Part shown: in pieces, positions 9,401 to 17,698 of the stretch
Layout of the letters: the number at the start of each line of letters is the position of its first letter
How positions within the stretch are numbered: position 1 is the stretch's first letter
Assembly: GCA_041648665.1 (NCBI GenBank)
Contig: JBAZOP010000003.1
Span: forward strand, 62,001 to 126,000
Direction: 5' to 3'
Length of the DNA: 64,000 nt
DNA from: a bacterium
GTDB lineage: Bacteria; UBA10199; 2-02-FULL-44-16; JAAZCA01
Translations under genes and position numbers: made by a program
Notes under the pieces: model-generated
What the model was told of the DNA's origin: nothing
What the model saw: only the letters and a program-made list of their open reading frames with translations
The model's database searches: none

Positions 9401-10334
9401 TGTCCCGGAGCGATTCGAGGTTGGGACCGGCGGCGGCGCGGAAGATGGACTTGCGGAGAGGGTGGGTGAGCATCACCTCGCGCGCCGCGCGCTTGCGCTC
9501 CTCGCGGGCTCCACGCAGAGCGATTCGGGCGGGTTCCTTCCACACGTTGACGCGAAGCGGTGCTTCTCCGTGCGGCCCTGCGTCCCCCTTGAGCATCTCG
9601 CTCCAGATGGCGCTCAGGCCCGACAGGTACGTCGCGATCGAGCCCATCTTGATCGAGGCTCGCTTCTCGGGCACCACGTAGCGGTAGACCATCGGGTCGC
9701 GCTCCTTGCGCGTCCAGATGCGTCCCTGCTCCTTGCGCACTTCGATGCTCCTCGGGAGTCGGTACATCCATCGGTAGTCCCGGATGAGCATGCCCAGGCG
9801 CTTGTGCAACTGGGACAGGTCGTCGGTCCCGTCAGGCTTCTTGGGAACGAACTTGGCGCGCGTGGCGGGCGTGAGCATCTCGTAGATTTCGAGGATGTTC
9901 ACCTGTCTGCCTCCGCGGGATGCCTTCTCGACGGCGCTGTAGATCATCCACGAGTCCATGCCGCTGGCCCGCACGATCATGCCTCGGATGTCGGGCGGAT
10001 CGGTGCTGCGCATCCACTCGTACAGCTCCATCGCGACCCGGCGCGTGACCTCGTCCGGGTCCAGCTCCCTGCCGAACTTCGCCCTCATCCAGTAGGTGAA
10101 AATCTCCAGCGACTTGAGGTACACGCGGATCGTGTTGGAAGCGTCCTGGGGCTTGTTGCGGAGCCTGCGCTTGCCTCGGAGATCCTCGCGCCGCACGCCC
10201 TTCGCGCTGTCCTTGAGACGAGAGACGAGCCGCTGGATCGCGTCCACGTACTTGGACTGCTGATCGACTTGGGAGTCCTCGAAGTACCCGAGTGCGTCGG
10301 GGCGGTTCGGGCGCGTGAGATCGAAGTCAGACAC
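6429..10334 (-). CDS. Giant tyrosine recombinase with ~740-aa C-terminal extension
   Basis: A 1301-aa protein. Residues ~300-520 form a tyrosine recombinase (phage integrase) catalytic domain with every signature residue visible: Arg324 (HACLRSEEL), Lys351 (SGKGDKTRE), His475 and Arg478 (HNFRH), His501 (LLGHES) and nucleophile Tyr510 (TTEGYVH). Residues ~25-250 are helical and suit a core-binding domain. Ordinary members are 300-450 aa; here about 740 more residues follow Tyr510, Trp-rich then charged and helical, with no recognised domain. The frame is uninterrupted. It overlaps the stop of 10327-11064 by 8 nt, so the two probably form an operon. Confidence 0.88.
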   Translation of the reverse strand: MSDFDLTRPNRPDALGYFEDSQVDQQSKYVDAIQRLVSRLKDSAKGVRREDLRGKRRLRNKPQDASNTIRVYLKSLEIFTYWMRAKFGRELDPDEVTRRVAMELYEWMRSTDPPDIRGMIVRASGMDSWMIYSAVEKASRGGRQVNILEIYEMLTPATRAKFVPKKPDGTDDLSQLHKRLGMLIRDYRWMYRLPRSIEVRKEQGRIWTRKERDPMVYRYVVPEKRASIKMGSIATYLSGLSAIWSEMLKGDAGPHGEAPLRVNVWKEPARIALRGAREERKRAAREVMLTHPLRKSIFRAAAGPNLESLRDTLALYLLTHACLRSEELVGALRKDLYEKNGLLTLSIRSGKGDKTREIPLSSEIRDAMVAFDQGLRQRAQENEVNPETGELQPSHWARYCAALMTNPNAPIVPSLVRWGTNERDGQPEQTALEPLDTSGLRRMLYALAERARVVEVKSGMQRGLNADERKRIHAHNFRHYGATCAREAGMPLDEIQALLGHESIKTTEGYVHIQPDSVVIIGAYIAKAEKGDVMSTEEAQRMHRRRGSPLDDERIIASEPEGRKVPTPFVGQQPGEEQRPRRERIAVSDKPLKSPEWAYQTGVDKLRLYLPEVHMDPHDVPKGQGAVLTYRIGHTSRLPWWAGRKNTWAEQDMAPILSHFQTQPETEPNWDVLKGLQNLYKRFWNEKGPTAALALVAWITEITTVASKQFQSIMVKRGDKWIDFKASASPGELGIVREHMAERIVEWFAVHGDMAVQPLIRRPYNWIPFTERATRIDTRSFRVDDTEKNRVIFQPGREIKFMGVAKKKGEGVGRPDWRHATVGMYSGGMVAIRQEHRAKIDEGFLQAIEWADATTWGQMKETSYPALAAMRDLPKWFFDRDPLLSLPEEERAQMRKWIEQLQGIRPSVMRTTVAIDDLVNWLQVWGDYYHEFKFDTSARDTAKKQMAELDKKFQEETGKQDRFGAGVKIPPISIYEIVGKAADASFARIQQDIDAKMQEGMEQDEAIAEAREEHPTLEEPTEMMEEIDKEGRPRHAPLKYDERLTMYLKSKHGIDISAPGAVKPSRVLRARMFEEGYLTFNEQNTIVHDMRTKEEFWRRHGTDSECVLRRIARNLWERHKEAMGKRGPDAQEHHDMIRRHYYAWLAYIVPCPAAIEEELRRLHPADMAAHSAERMRDVIAEAWGQTVTQMLKDRGELAEEKVGDVEVARRLQMAVGKKAERYAEVETEFEESQEAHGGIPAGRSYEEQTSRAWQSKEEAKQETAKFKQPIVRRRAKPNFSETFTDELPDPVMLVFAEQWVT

Positions 10335-11064
10335 CGCTATGCTCCGCGTTCGGATCCGACGCGCTGAAATGCCGGATCTCGTCGTTGATCTTCGTGCAGA
10401 GCGTCTCGCCCTCGCCCATCGATCCGCGCAGCCACCGCAGGTGGACTTCTCCGTGTGTCGGATGCTTGCCCGTGACCTCTACCCTGCCATCGGACAGCTT
10501 GCACTTCGTTGCCGGGATGCCCTGGGCGATGCACTCGCGCACGAGCCCTTCGAGCCTGTCCTGCTGGTAGGACGAACGCGGCGTTCTCGCCCTCGGCTTG
10601 GTGTCGCGCTTGCGAGGGGCGTCTGACGGCTCGACGATGTCCTCGTCATCGTCTTCGTGCACAACGAGCGGGGAGGTGTCCAGCCCGAGCGACTGCGCGC
10701 GCATGTGCAGCGAGTGCGCTTCCTCACCGTCTGCCAGCTCGCAGGCGAACACGATGAGAAGCTCCAGCAGTTCCCGGAGCGATGTGCGCCAGGACTCCTC
10801 GATGCTGCTTCCCAGGGCCTCGAACAGCACCTCGAACTTGCGGAACTTGTCGGGGCCCATGTTCTGCTTGAGAGCCGGGCTCTGCACCGCCGTCTTGCAC
10901 ATCTGGATCAGCGCGACCGTGCCGCCTGCGATCATCATCGTGGCTGTGGCGCAGGCCTGGGCAGTGACGGCGACCTCCCGCGACTCCTTGTTCTCTTCGA
11001 GAACCGCGATGGCGTACGAAACGAGGCGAAGGTCGAGACTTCGGCGCAACTTGCCTTGCTGCAT
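10327..11064 (-). CDS. Hypothetical protein coupled to the recombinase
   Basis: A 245-aa protein starting at ATG 11064; the frame also offers TTG 11100, which would cross the palindrome at 11085-11101. Residues ~15-110 are helical with a hydrophobic ATATMMIAGGTVALIQM core. An acidic/basic linker follows, then a C-terminal ~80-residue domain. The last codons overlap the recombinase start, so it could be a recombination directionality or accessory factor. That role is inferred from position only. Confidence 0.65.
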   Translation of the reverse strand: MQQGKLRRSLDLRLVSYAIAVLEENKESREVAVTAQACATATMMIAGGTVALIQMCKTAVQSPALKQNMGPDKFRKFEVLFEALGSSIEESWRTSLRELLELLIVFACELADGEEAHSLHMRAQSLGLDTSPLVVHEDDDEDIVEPSDAPRKRDTKPRARTPRSSYQQDRLEGLVRECIAQGIPATKCKLSDGRVEVTGKHPTHGEVHLRWLRGSMGEGETLCTKINDEIRHFSASDPNAEHSGV

Positions 11065-11084
11065 GGCGATGATAGTGCGCCTAC

Positions 11085-11101
11085 GTTGCACTATGTGCAA
11101 C
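11085..11101 (-). promoter_or_regulatory. Perfect inverted repeat, possible operator
   Basis: GTTGCAC-TAT-GTGCAAC is a perfect 7-bp inverted repeat with a 3-nt centre. It lies 21-37 nt upstream of the ATG of the gene coupled to the recombinase. No T-run follows, so a terminator is unlikely. A dimeric repressor site is the simplest reading. Confidence 0.45.
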
Positions 11102-11130
11102 TGCTTACAAGCGGCCCAGTTCCAGACTTT

Positions 11131-11370
11131 CTAGTATCTACGGCCTTTGATTGTTTTGGGGCGGGGCCTGGGGACCATCACGCGCTCGATCCTGCGGGCC
11201 GTTGTGGGCATGGCTTCGTACGCGTCGGACTGCACCTTCGAGCATGCCTCCAGCTCCGGGAGCCCGAGCTTGTTGACGGCTGGCGTGTACCACCAGTTGT
11301 GGGCCTTCAGGGCGATGATCTTGCCAGTCTCGTCGATGATGCCGCCGTCGTACTTGTGGAGCGTCGTCAT
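11131..11370 (-). CDS. Small hypothetical protein
   Basis: A 79-aa protein whose ATG (11370) overlaps the stop of the MazG-like gene. The middle carries an aromatic NWWYTP segment and the C-terminus is very basic (PRPRPKTIKGRRY), which would suit nucleic-acid contact. No family is recognised. Confidence 0.6.
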   Translation of the reverse strand: MTTLHKYDGGIIDETGKIIALKAHNWWYTPAVNKLGLPELEACSKVQSDAYEAMPTTARRIERVMVPRPRPKTIKGRRY

Positions 11371-11954
11371 CTCTTCCACCCTTGTTCGCGCAGGCATCCT
11401 TCGATGTCAGGCGGCTTCCAGCCCTCTGGCTTCATCTGTTTGAGATTCACGATCGGCCCCCCGAGCTTGGTCATGTTGGCTCGGTGCACCTCCTCCGCGA
11501 TCGGCCCGCCGTCGATGCCGAAGGCGATGCGGGAGCCCTCGACGACGTAGTCGGTGTCCGCGAACCCGTCAGCTGCGGCAGGAAGATCGACATCGACTTT
11601 CAGGCTGTCCAGGCAGTCGAGAGTCGTGCGCTTGAGATGCCCGAGCACACCTGCCCCGTGATCCGGCCTCTTGTCGTAGCATGCTTCCGCAACCTCGAAT
11701 GCCTCTTCCAGTACGAGTCGAACACGCAGCCTTACCGTCGCTTCGTCAGGGACCGTAGGCGTCGAGTTCTGGACTTGACCGACCGCCTCCATGAACTCCT
11801 TCACCTGACAGTGTACCTTGCTCACCGCGAAGTCCGCGATCTGGGCAAGGATGCCGTGTACTGCCTCGTGCCACGTGAGGCAGCCGGGCTCAGGATCCTC
11901 CAGCAGCATTGTCAGCTTCTTCGACAATCCCAACAGCTTCTCGATGTTGCTCAC
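11367..11954 (-). CDS. MazG-like (all-alpha NTP pyrophosphatase) protein
   Basis: A 195-aa, GTG-started protein. The order of motifs matches the phage MazG/PRA-PH-like all-alpha nucleotide pyrophosphohydrolases: an F-x-x-A-x-G-Q helix, then VLEEAFEVAEA (the metal-binding E-E-x-x-E helix), then LPAAADGFADTDYVV (the second acidic helix), and finally EEVHRANMTKLGG. Such enzymes hydrolyse NTPs, dNTPs or (p)ppGpp-like nucleotides and are common in phages. It overlaps its neighbours on both sides (GTGA and ATGA). Confidence 0.78.
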   Translation of the reverse strand: MSNIEKLLGLSKKLTMLLEDPEPGCLTWHEAVHGILAQIADFAVSKVHCQVKEFMEAVGQVQNSTPTVPDEATVRLRVRLVLEEAFEVAEACYDKRPDHGAGVLGHLKRTTLDCLDSLKVDVDLPAAADGFADTDYVVEGSRIAFGIDGGPIAEEVHRANMTKLGGPIVNLKQMKPEGWKPPDIEGCLREQGWKR

Positions 11955-12583
11955 GTCTCACCATCCTTGTAGCCCTGCATCATCCTCGCCGCGACTTCCC
12001 CCGGTGTCTCCGGTTTGACGCTCCAGTCGATGCCCTTCTTCTCCTTCTGCTCCCCCGTAGGCTTCTCAGCCTCGACCTCGGATCGGTATTTCGGCTTTTC
12101 GGAGGCCATGCCATACACAATGATCGCGTCGCACTGCCCGCATGTCGCGTGGAGGTGAGACCCTTTGTGTTTCCACTTACAGGTGGCTTCCGTGTAGAAG
12201 CGAACCTCGGAGCACTTCACCCCGTTGCACACGTGGCAGAAGAACTCTTCCTTTCCCTTCCACCTCAAGCGCCCCAAATCGTCCGTTCTTGGATCGGCGG
12301 GGGCCGATTCGGACTTCTTCTCAGTATCGTCCCCCACCTTCTCGGCAGGCTCCCGATACGGATGCCCGTTTTTGTCCTTCGCATCCGGCGCATCCGTGGT
12401 CAGGCTCACGATGCGGTTCAGGTACTCCTGGGCCTTCGCCTCCGCGTCGTGCATCCTCTTGCGCAGATCGCGGATGATGCGGAAGCGATAGACCGCGAGG
12501 GCTGAGCCCGCGACGATACCGAGCAGGATCAGAGTTAGCGCTGCCCAAAGTGTCAGCGGATGCGTTACAAGGTAATCAGCCAT
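11951..12583 (-). CDS. Membrane-anchored zinc-finger protein
   Basis: A 210-aa protein. Residues ~10-32 form an N-terminal membrane span (LTLWAALTLILLGIVAGSAL), followed by a charged coiled-coil-like segment and then a Cys/His cluster (CHVC, a further Cys, and HATCGQC) that looks like a zinc site. The C-terminus is Lys/Glu-rich. No family is recognised. Confidence 0.65.
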   Translation of the reverse strand: MADYLVTHPLTLWAALTLILLGIVAGSALAVYRFRIIRDLRKRMHDAEAKAQEYLNRIVSLTTDAPDAKDKNGHPYREPAEKVGDDTEKKSESAPADPRTDDLGRLRWKGKEEFFCHVCNGVKCSEVRFYTEATCKWKHKGSHLHATCGQCDAIIVYGMASEKPKYRSEVEAEKPTGEQKEKKGIDWSVKPETPGEVAARMMQGYKDGET

Positions 12584-12595
12584 CTCGGATCTCCT

Positions 12596-12778
12596 TCAAT
12601 CAGCTCGCGGTCGCTTGTGCCGGTTGAGCCAGCCGACGACGTGCACCTTCCCGCAGTATGGGCACTCGTAGCCGAATAGCTCGCACAGGATGATAGGAAA
12701 GCAGACAAAGGCGGCAAGCACGAAGCTCAGCGCTACGATCAGCAGGAGCTTGCCGACGAATACCAGTACAACGATCAC
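12596..12778 (-). CDS. Small membrane protein with CxxC knuckle
   Basis: A 60-aa, GTG-started protein. A long hydrophobic segment (residues ~2-32) is followed by ECPYCGKVH, a CxxC zinc-knuckle-like motif, and a basic tail. The GTGA overlap couples it to the gene upstream. Confidence 0.6.
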   Translation of the reverse strand: MIVVLVFVGKLLLIVALSFVLAAFVCFPIILCELFGYECPYCGKVHVVGWLNRHKRPRAD

Positions 12779-12939
12779 TTCTCCTCCCTCGCGCGCAACT
12801 TGCGTATGCGCTCAATCTGCTCGTTGTTCTCCCTGATGCCTGCGCTACACAGCATCATGATGCGCGTGCAGCCGATGACGACCGCGATGTCGCACAACAC
12901 GGTGAGCGCTAGGAGCGTTATGTAGATGTAGTAGCCCAT
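12775..12939 (-). CDS. Small membrane protein downstream of the helicase
   Basis: A 54-aa protein: a hydrophobic N-terminal span (YIYITLLALTVLCDIAVVIG), then a charged helix. Its ATG overlaps the stop of the SNF2 helicase gene (TGATG), which favours this short start over longer readings of the frame. No family is recognised. Confidence 0.6.
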   Translation of the reverse strand: MGYYIYITLLALTVLCDIAVVIGCTRIMMLCSAGIRENNEQIERIRKLRAREEK

Positions 12940-15035
12940 CACTCTTCCCTCAACACTTCCGCCAGCGTCCCCTGCTTCTCGGTCCCCATGAGCCTCGCCA
13001 GGATCTCCGCTGGCAACTGCTTGTGGTAGCGGGGCAGGATGCGCTTGGCGAGTGCGACCTCGCCGTCTGTCAGCTGCCTTCGCTTGGCGATCTCTGCGAC
13101 GCGCCTGCCCATGTGAGCGTGCGCTCCGGAGAACCCCATGCCGTCCCTCTGGCGAGCCCCGTCGCACAGCGCCGAGACCGCCAGGAAGCCCGCAGAGGCC
13201 GCTCCGCGCTCTTCGTCCGTCGCCACGGGCCAGACGATCTTGGGAGGCTTCGGAGGCTCCACGGGGCCAATGCGAGCAGCCGCGGTGTGCTCCAAGGCAG
13301 CGTCCGCGATCTGTTGCTTGCGAATGACCTTGGCGAGCATTACAGCGTCCAGGCTCTCGTCCACGGCGAGATGCTGGATGAGCACGGCGTTCCGCTGGGA
13401 AATCCTATGAATGCGATCTTCTGCTTGGCTCAGGTCTCCGGGCACCCAGGAGCTTTCGACGAACGCCATGTAGTCGGCTGCGGTCAGGGTGAGCCCGACG
13501 CCCGCCGCTTGGATGCTTCCGATGAACACCCTGATTTTCGGGTCGGACTGGAAGCGGTCCACGATGGCGAGCCGATCGTTCTGCGGAGTCGGGCCGTAGA
13601 CGCACACGGCTTCGCTGCCATAGTGGGCGACAAGCTGCTCGATGACCGCGTGGTGGTGCGCCATGACGACGATCTTGGGCCGCTCCTCCAGGACGAGATC
13701 GAGATGCTCGAACACGGACGGGAGCTTCGCCAGGGCGAGCTTTTGCCGCTCCACCGAGATCGTCTTGAAGTCGATGTCCGCAATGGTCTGGCAGAGCCGG
13801 TCGAGCGCCATCTCGTACGCGACCGTGTCCCCGCCCGCTTCGGCCAAGTCCACCTCGGCAGCGAGCACATCGATCTGCCCGCTCTGCTTCGTCCATGCGG
13901 CGTGCTCCGCCTTGACCGCGGCAGACGCGCCCGTGGGCGGGAGGAACACGATTTGTCTGGTTTTCTTCGGCAAAAAGGGCAAAACGTCGGACTTTGCGCG
14001 TCGGATCATTACCGTCGATCTCATGCGTTCTTGCAGTTCTTCGAGGCGGCTCGCGCCGTCCGTGTGCCACACCTCGCGCGTGAATCCGCCTCGGACTCGG
14101 ATGGTCTCCTTCACAGCGCCGCAGTAGCGCATCAGGAACGGCCATTCCAGGTTCCAGGTGACCGGGTCCAGGGCGTGCAGCAGCGGCCATAGCTCCTTCG
14201 GGCGGTTGGGCAGCGGCGTGCCCGTCAGGAACAGCGCGCGCTTGGCTTGGTTGATCAGTCCAAGCTGGGCAGGCTCCGCGGGTCTGCCTCGCTTCTTGTC
14301 CTCGCGTTTGCCCTTCTTGCCCAGGATGACTTCGCTCCGTTGTGCGGTGCCCGTCTTCATGCGGTGAGCTTCGTCCACGATGAGAAGGCCCCAGGTCCGA
14401 GCCATCAGCGCTGCGCGGAGCTGGGCTGCACGCGGGCCGACAAGCCGCTCGTAGTTGACGATGACGAGATCGTTGCGAGGATGCGGAGGATCGTTCGACT
14501 CCACAACGTGGATGAGCCGTGGGCGCACGAGCCACTTCTCTGCCTCGCGCTTCCACAACAGGCGCAGGCTTGCCGGGCAGATGACGAGGATGCTGCCCAT
14601 GTTGGGCACGGCATTGGCGACTCCGAGCGCCTCCACGGTTTTGCCAGTGCCACAAGAATCCGCCAGCAGCACATTCCTGCGCGCCAGCGCGTACTCGACG
14701 GCGGCAAGTTGGTACGGGTAGTATTCGCACCCGGGCGGCGCAGGCACTTCGAGCTTGCTGTCCGCGGCCTTGCTCGCCTCGACGGTGCGGTAGTGATCCG
14801 CCAGCGAGTAGATCGCGGACTCGGCGAGGTACTTCTCCGCTCGGGAGGCCACCGTCTTGTCGGCGGTGAACCAGATGCGCGGCTCCATGTGAGCCTTGCA
14901 GGCTTCGCAGGCGTGGTAGCAGCGCTCGTCGCCGAAGTGGAAGTGGAAGCCCAGGCTCTTGAGATACTCGCGCGCGGGAACGTCGTCGAAACGAATCTGC
15001 GCGTAGTAGATGCCGTGGCTGAACTCGATCTTCAT
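12939..15035 (-). CDS. SNF2-family (SMARCAL1-like) helicase/translocase
   Basis: A 698-aa protein from ATG 15035. Helicase motifs are in order: Walker A ADSCGTGKT (residues 125-133), motif Ia CPASLRLLW (~153), DEAH box (221-224), motif III LTGTPLPNRP (270-279), motif V GVGLTLTAAD (512-521) and motif VI QAEDRIHRISQR (537-548). The QAEDRxHRxxQ form is typical of the SMARCAL1-like SNF2 branch often found in phages. Residues 33-50 carry a Cys/His cluster. Such ATP-driven DNA translocases remodel forks or anneal strands. Walker A is unusual in having SCGTGKT where EMGLGKT is common. Confidence 0.9.
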   Translation of the reverse strand: MKIEFSHGIYYAQIRFDDVPAREYLKSLGFHFHFGDERCYHACEACKAHMEPRIWFTADKTVASRAEKYLAESAIYSLADHYRTVEASKAADSKLEVPAPPGCEYYPYQLAAVEYALARRNVLLADSCGTGKTVEALGVANAVPNMGSILVICPASLRLLWKREAEKWLVRPRLIHVVESNDPPHPRNDLVIVNYERLVGPRAAQLRAALMARTWGLLIVDEAHRMKTGTAQRSEVILGKKGKREDKKRGRPAEPAQLGLINQAKRALFLTGTPLPNRPKELWPLLHALDPVTWNLEWPFLMRYCGAVKETIRVRGGFTREVWHTDGASRLEELQERMRSTVMIRRAKSDVLPFLPKKTRQIVFLPPTGASAAVKAEHAAWTKQSGQIDVLAAEVDLAEAGGDTVAYEMALDRLCQTIADIDFKTISVERQKLALAKLPSVFEHLDLVLEERPKIVVMAHHHAVIEQLVAHYGSEAVCVYGPTPQNDRLAIVDRFQSDPKIRVFIGSIQAAGVGLTLTAADYMAFVESSWVPGDLSQAEDRIHRISQRNAVLIQHLAVDESLDAVMLAKVIRKQQIADAALEHTAAARIGPVEPPKPPKIVWPVATDEERGAASAGFLAVSALCDGARQRDGMGFSGAHAHMGRRVAEIAKRRQLTDGEVALAKRILPRYHKQLPAEILARLMGTEKQGTLAEVLREE

Positions 15036-15037
15036 GC

Positions 15038-15703
15038 CTATCCTCGCGCCCCGGCAACCGTCATCGCGTTGGCGAACTCGGTCATGTACGGCAGGCGAAG
15101 GATCCACGCGCAGACACCTTCCGGCCCCGACCACTCGGGCATGCGGTGGCTCCTGCGGTCGAAGTACATCTTGAGCGCGGTCTCGTAGTTGAACGAATAG
15201 GTGGCCTTCTGCAAGAAGCTCTCGGGCAAGTGCATCTTGAGAAGGTGAAGCCGCTCGGGGGTCTTGTCGGAGCGGTACATTGCTCCAAGCCCGTTCACGT
15301 ACTCCAGTTGGGCTTGCGTGATGCAGCCACCCTCAAAGTCGGACCGCTCCAGGTCGCGGCTTCCGAGCTTGTGCATCGTCGAGCACGAGTTGCGGACCGT
15401 CGAAACCTTGTACGTGTCGAGTTCCTGCCAGATCGCCCGCGGGATCGTGATGTCCCACCACACCTGGATCTGCCTCAAGAACTTCCGGTGCGCACCACCG
15501 CCGCGGATCAGCGACAGGGCAAGCTTCATGTCGTCGGGGCCGATGGCGGGTTTTTCTGAGGACTTGATCCCGTAGTCATTGAGCGTCCAGCGATCGGAGT
15601 CATCCTCGAACCGACTGTCTGACTTCGCCCACGACTCCATGGGGTTCCTCATCCCACGCAAAGCCGCCCTCCAGCCGTAGACCTCAACGTTCTCGATTTT
15701 CAT
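15038..15703 (-). CDS. ThyX-like protein (flavin-dependent thymidylate synthase-related)
   Basis: A 221-aa protein from ATG 15703, preceded by GGAAGGAAG. It follows the phage ThyX-like pattern: an N-terminal AALRGMRNPMESWAKSD block, IGPDDMKLALSLIRGGGAHRKFLR, then WQELDTYKVSTVRNSCSTMHK. The canonical ThyX RHR-x7-S signature is not obvious, so it may not make dTMP. It could be a divergent paralogue with another flavin-dependent or binding role. It ends 2 nt before the helicase start. Confidence 0.65.
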   Translation of the reverse strand: MKIENVEVYGWRAALRGMRNPMESWAKSDSRFEDDSDRWTLNDYGIKSSEKPAIGPDDMKLALSLIRGGGAHRKFLRQIQVWWDITIPRAIWQELDTYKVSTVRNSCSTMHKLGSRDLERSDFEGGCITQAQLEYVNGLGAMYRSDKTPERLHLLKMHLPESFLQKATYSFNYETALKMYFDRRSHRMPEWSGPEGVCAWILRLPYMTEFANAMTVAGARG

Positions 15704-15717
15704 GTTGCTTCCTTCCG

Positions 15718-16275
15718 TCACGGCTTCCCGTACAGGCGTTCCATTTCGGTCCGGTGCTCAGCTTCGCGGCACTCGTGCTCTCGCCTGAGAACGGCAACGA
15801 GTGCTTTGAGCCCCCGGGGCGTGTCAACGTGATAGCCGGTCACATCGCGGCTTGGGGCTGGGCAAGCGCACGATCCTTCTGTGCGCACTTCCTTGCCGTG
15901 CGTCGTGAAGAGTTCGGCTGCTGCCGACAGCGGGAGAGGGTTGTACTTCGTGAAGCACACCCAGTAGTACCAGTTGCGGCGGAAAGACCAACCGTACGCT
16001 TCGGCTGTCACATCGTGCACATTGATCCACGTCGTTCCCGATCGTGCACACGCGTCGGGAGAAACAATGCCGCAGCGCCCCAGTTGCGCAGCCTCGGAGC
16101 CGGGCTTGTAGACTTCGGCTTCCCTTGTAGTGAACGTCACTACGCCTCGCGGTATTCCGGCCTCTGACAACTCGGCCAGCGCCGTGTCCTTGGCCTTTGC
16201 AGGGAACGGCGGATCGCCCAGGTTGGGGAAACCCACGAGTTCACCATCAAGATTACAGCTTGGATTCAGACTCAT
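15718..16275 (-). CDS. Hypothetical protein
   Basis: A 185-aa protein between the ThyX-like gene and a 128-aa unknown, joined to the latter by ATGA. It has scattered cysteines, an aromatic patch (SFRRNWYYWVCF) and a charged helical C-terminus. No family is recognised. Confidence 0.6.
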   Translation of the reverse strand: MSLNPSCNLDGELVGFPNLGDPPFPAKAKDTALAELSEAGIPRGVVTFTTREAEVYKPGSEAAQLGRCGIVSPDACARSGTTWINVHDVTAEAYGWSFRRNWYYWVCFTKYNPLPLSAAAELFTTHGKEVRTEGSCACPAPSRDVTGYHVDTPRGLKALVAVLRREHECREAEHRTEMERLYGKP

Positions 16276-16658
16276 CGTTTTTCCTTCCTCCGCTCGCTCG
16301 GCTTGATGAACACGATCTTGATCTCACAGACGCGCTTGCCCCACCTCCCTATCTTCTCCACGCGGGCCATCACGTCGTAGCAGCCGTCGCCGAACCCGGA
16401 GGAGACGCAGACTCCCAGGCCCTCGTGCCCCATGTCGTACGAGAAGGACTTCATGGCCGGGCCACCGTGCATCCGCTCGAAGAGCCCGAGCTTGTTGCAG
16501 AAGTCTTCCCAGTCCTTGCCGATCGATTTCGGCTTGTCCTCGCCCTGGCGGTGCAACACGTAGCAGGGGTCGCCGATCCACACGAGCCCCGCATCCACAC
16601 CGATCTCCCCGACCTTCACCCAGCTCGACTTTGTCCGTACCTTCTTCGTCGTCTTCAT
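16272..16658 (-). CDS. Hypothetical phage-type protein (IGDPCY motif)
   Basis: A 128-aa protein from ATG 16658, preceded by GGAAGACAC. The VDAGLVWIGDPCYVL block near residues 21-35, together with GFGDGCYDVMARV near 88-100, is a pairing I associate with short conserved proteins in phages and bacteria that have no assigned function. Longer upstream readings of this frame run through a neighbouring gene and are rejected. Confidence 0.65.
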   Translation of the reverse strand: MKTTKKVRTKSSWVKVGEIGVDAGLVWIGDPCYVLHRQGEDKPKSIGKDWEDFCNKLGLFERMHGGPAMKSFSYDMGHEGLGVCVSSGFGDGCYDVMARVEKIGRWGKRVCEIKIVFIKPSERRKEKR

Positions 16659-17698
16659 GTGTCTTCCTTCCCCAGCACGTGCTCTCGCACGTTGATCGGC
16701 GCATCTTCTGCCCCGCGCCAGTATGGCTCGATCTGGATTGCCTTGCGCAGCGCCCGGTTCACCCCATGCGGCTGCATCTTCCAGTGTCCGCGCACCAGCA
16801 CCTGTACCTGCGGGATGCCAGCCTTGCGCTTGCCCTCCATGTATTGCCGGATGGCGGGTCGGCAGTCGATCTTGATCGGCTTGCCGACTTGGTACGTCGC
16901 GATTGTGGGAGGACCGTCCCGCAGCTTCGCAGACCTGTGCCCCGCGTCGATCTTGTTCTGCTTGGGAGGCCTGATGTTGGACGGGTCGCTCATGGCGAGG
17001 CACGTTCCGCACACGAGCCTGCCCAACAGCGCCGCCGCCCGTTCGTCCACCTCCTCGAACGGGTGCACGAAGCTGCACTCGTCCCAGTGCGCGCTGTTTT
17101 CCTTCACGTCCAGCAGACACGTCACGTCGGGTCCGTACCTCCAGATGAGCACTGAGGAGTCGGAGAACGCCACCATGGCCCAGCCGTACGTCCGCTTGTC
17201 GCGCCAGCGAAGTGATGTGACGAGCACGTGGCGGATGTCGCTCAGCCGCCCGGTCGTGTCGTTCTTGATCTGGATGAGCCCCTCCGGGACAACGATGTCG
17301 AACGCGGGCCACGGCATCAGGATGTGCTCGCGCATCTCGTCGGTGACGCACGTTGCCATGAGCGCGGCGGCGTACTTGTGCCCCATGGTGACCTGTGGGA
17401 AGCCGCCTTGTGCCCAGCGGTGCGAGCCAATGAGGATGAGTTGGTCCCCTGGCTTTGCCGCCATGGTCGCGATGGCGAGCCCCTGCGCAGGATCGAAGTC
17501 CAGCTGGTGTTCGCTCAAGGCGTCCAGCAAGTCCTCGTCGGAGTTCATCGGCCCCACCGTGGAGAACACGACTTTGCCGATGCCAGCCACCATCTCGCGG
17601 CTCATGCCTGTGTGGGGATCGACTCCCCAGACTCGCTGCGCAGCGTCCGCGGACTCGGCGAGCGCCTTCATCTGCGCCCAGTCTTCCGGCTGCATCAC
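16655..17698 (-). CDS. Conserved phage-type hypothetical protein
   Basis: A 347-aa protein with mixed alpha/beta character. The C-terminal VRGHWKMQPHGVNRALRKAIQIEPYWRG region resembles an ending I recall from unknown proteins of large phages; residues in the middle include a CGTC pair. It is coupled to the genes on both sides by ATGA overlaps. Function unknown. Confidence 0.65.
   Translation of the reverse strand: MMQPEDWAQMKALAESADAAQRVWGVDPHTGMSREMVAGIGKVVFSTVGPMNSDEDLLDALSEHQLDFDPAQGLAIATMAAKPGDQLILIGSHRWAQGGFPQVTMGHKYAAALMATCVTDEMREHILMPWPAFDIVVPEGLIQIKNDTTGRLSDIRHVLVTSLRWRDKRTYGWAMVAFSDSSVLIWRYGPDVTCLLDVKENSAHWDECSFVHPFEEVDERAAALLGRLVCGTCLAMSDPSNIRPPKQNKIDAGHRSAKLRDGPPTIATYQVGKPIKIDCRPAIRQYMEGKRKAGIPQVQVLVRGHWKMQPHGVNRALRKAIQIEPYWRGAEDAPINVREHVLGKEDT

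Noticed and set aside
8433..10367. A 644-aa open frame on the plus strand opposite the recombinase
   Set aside because: It is antisense to a protein with a complete recombinase motif set; it has no ribosome site and a composition typical of GC-rich antisense frames.
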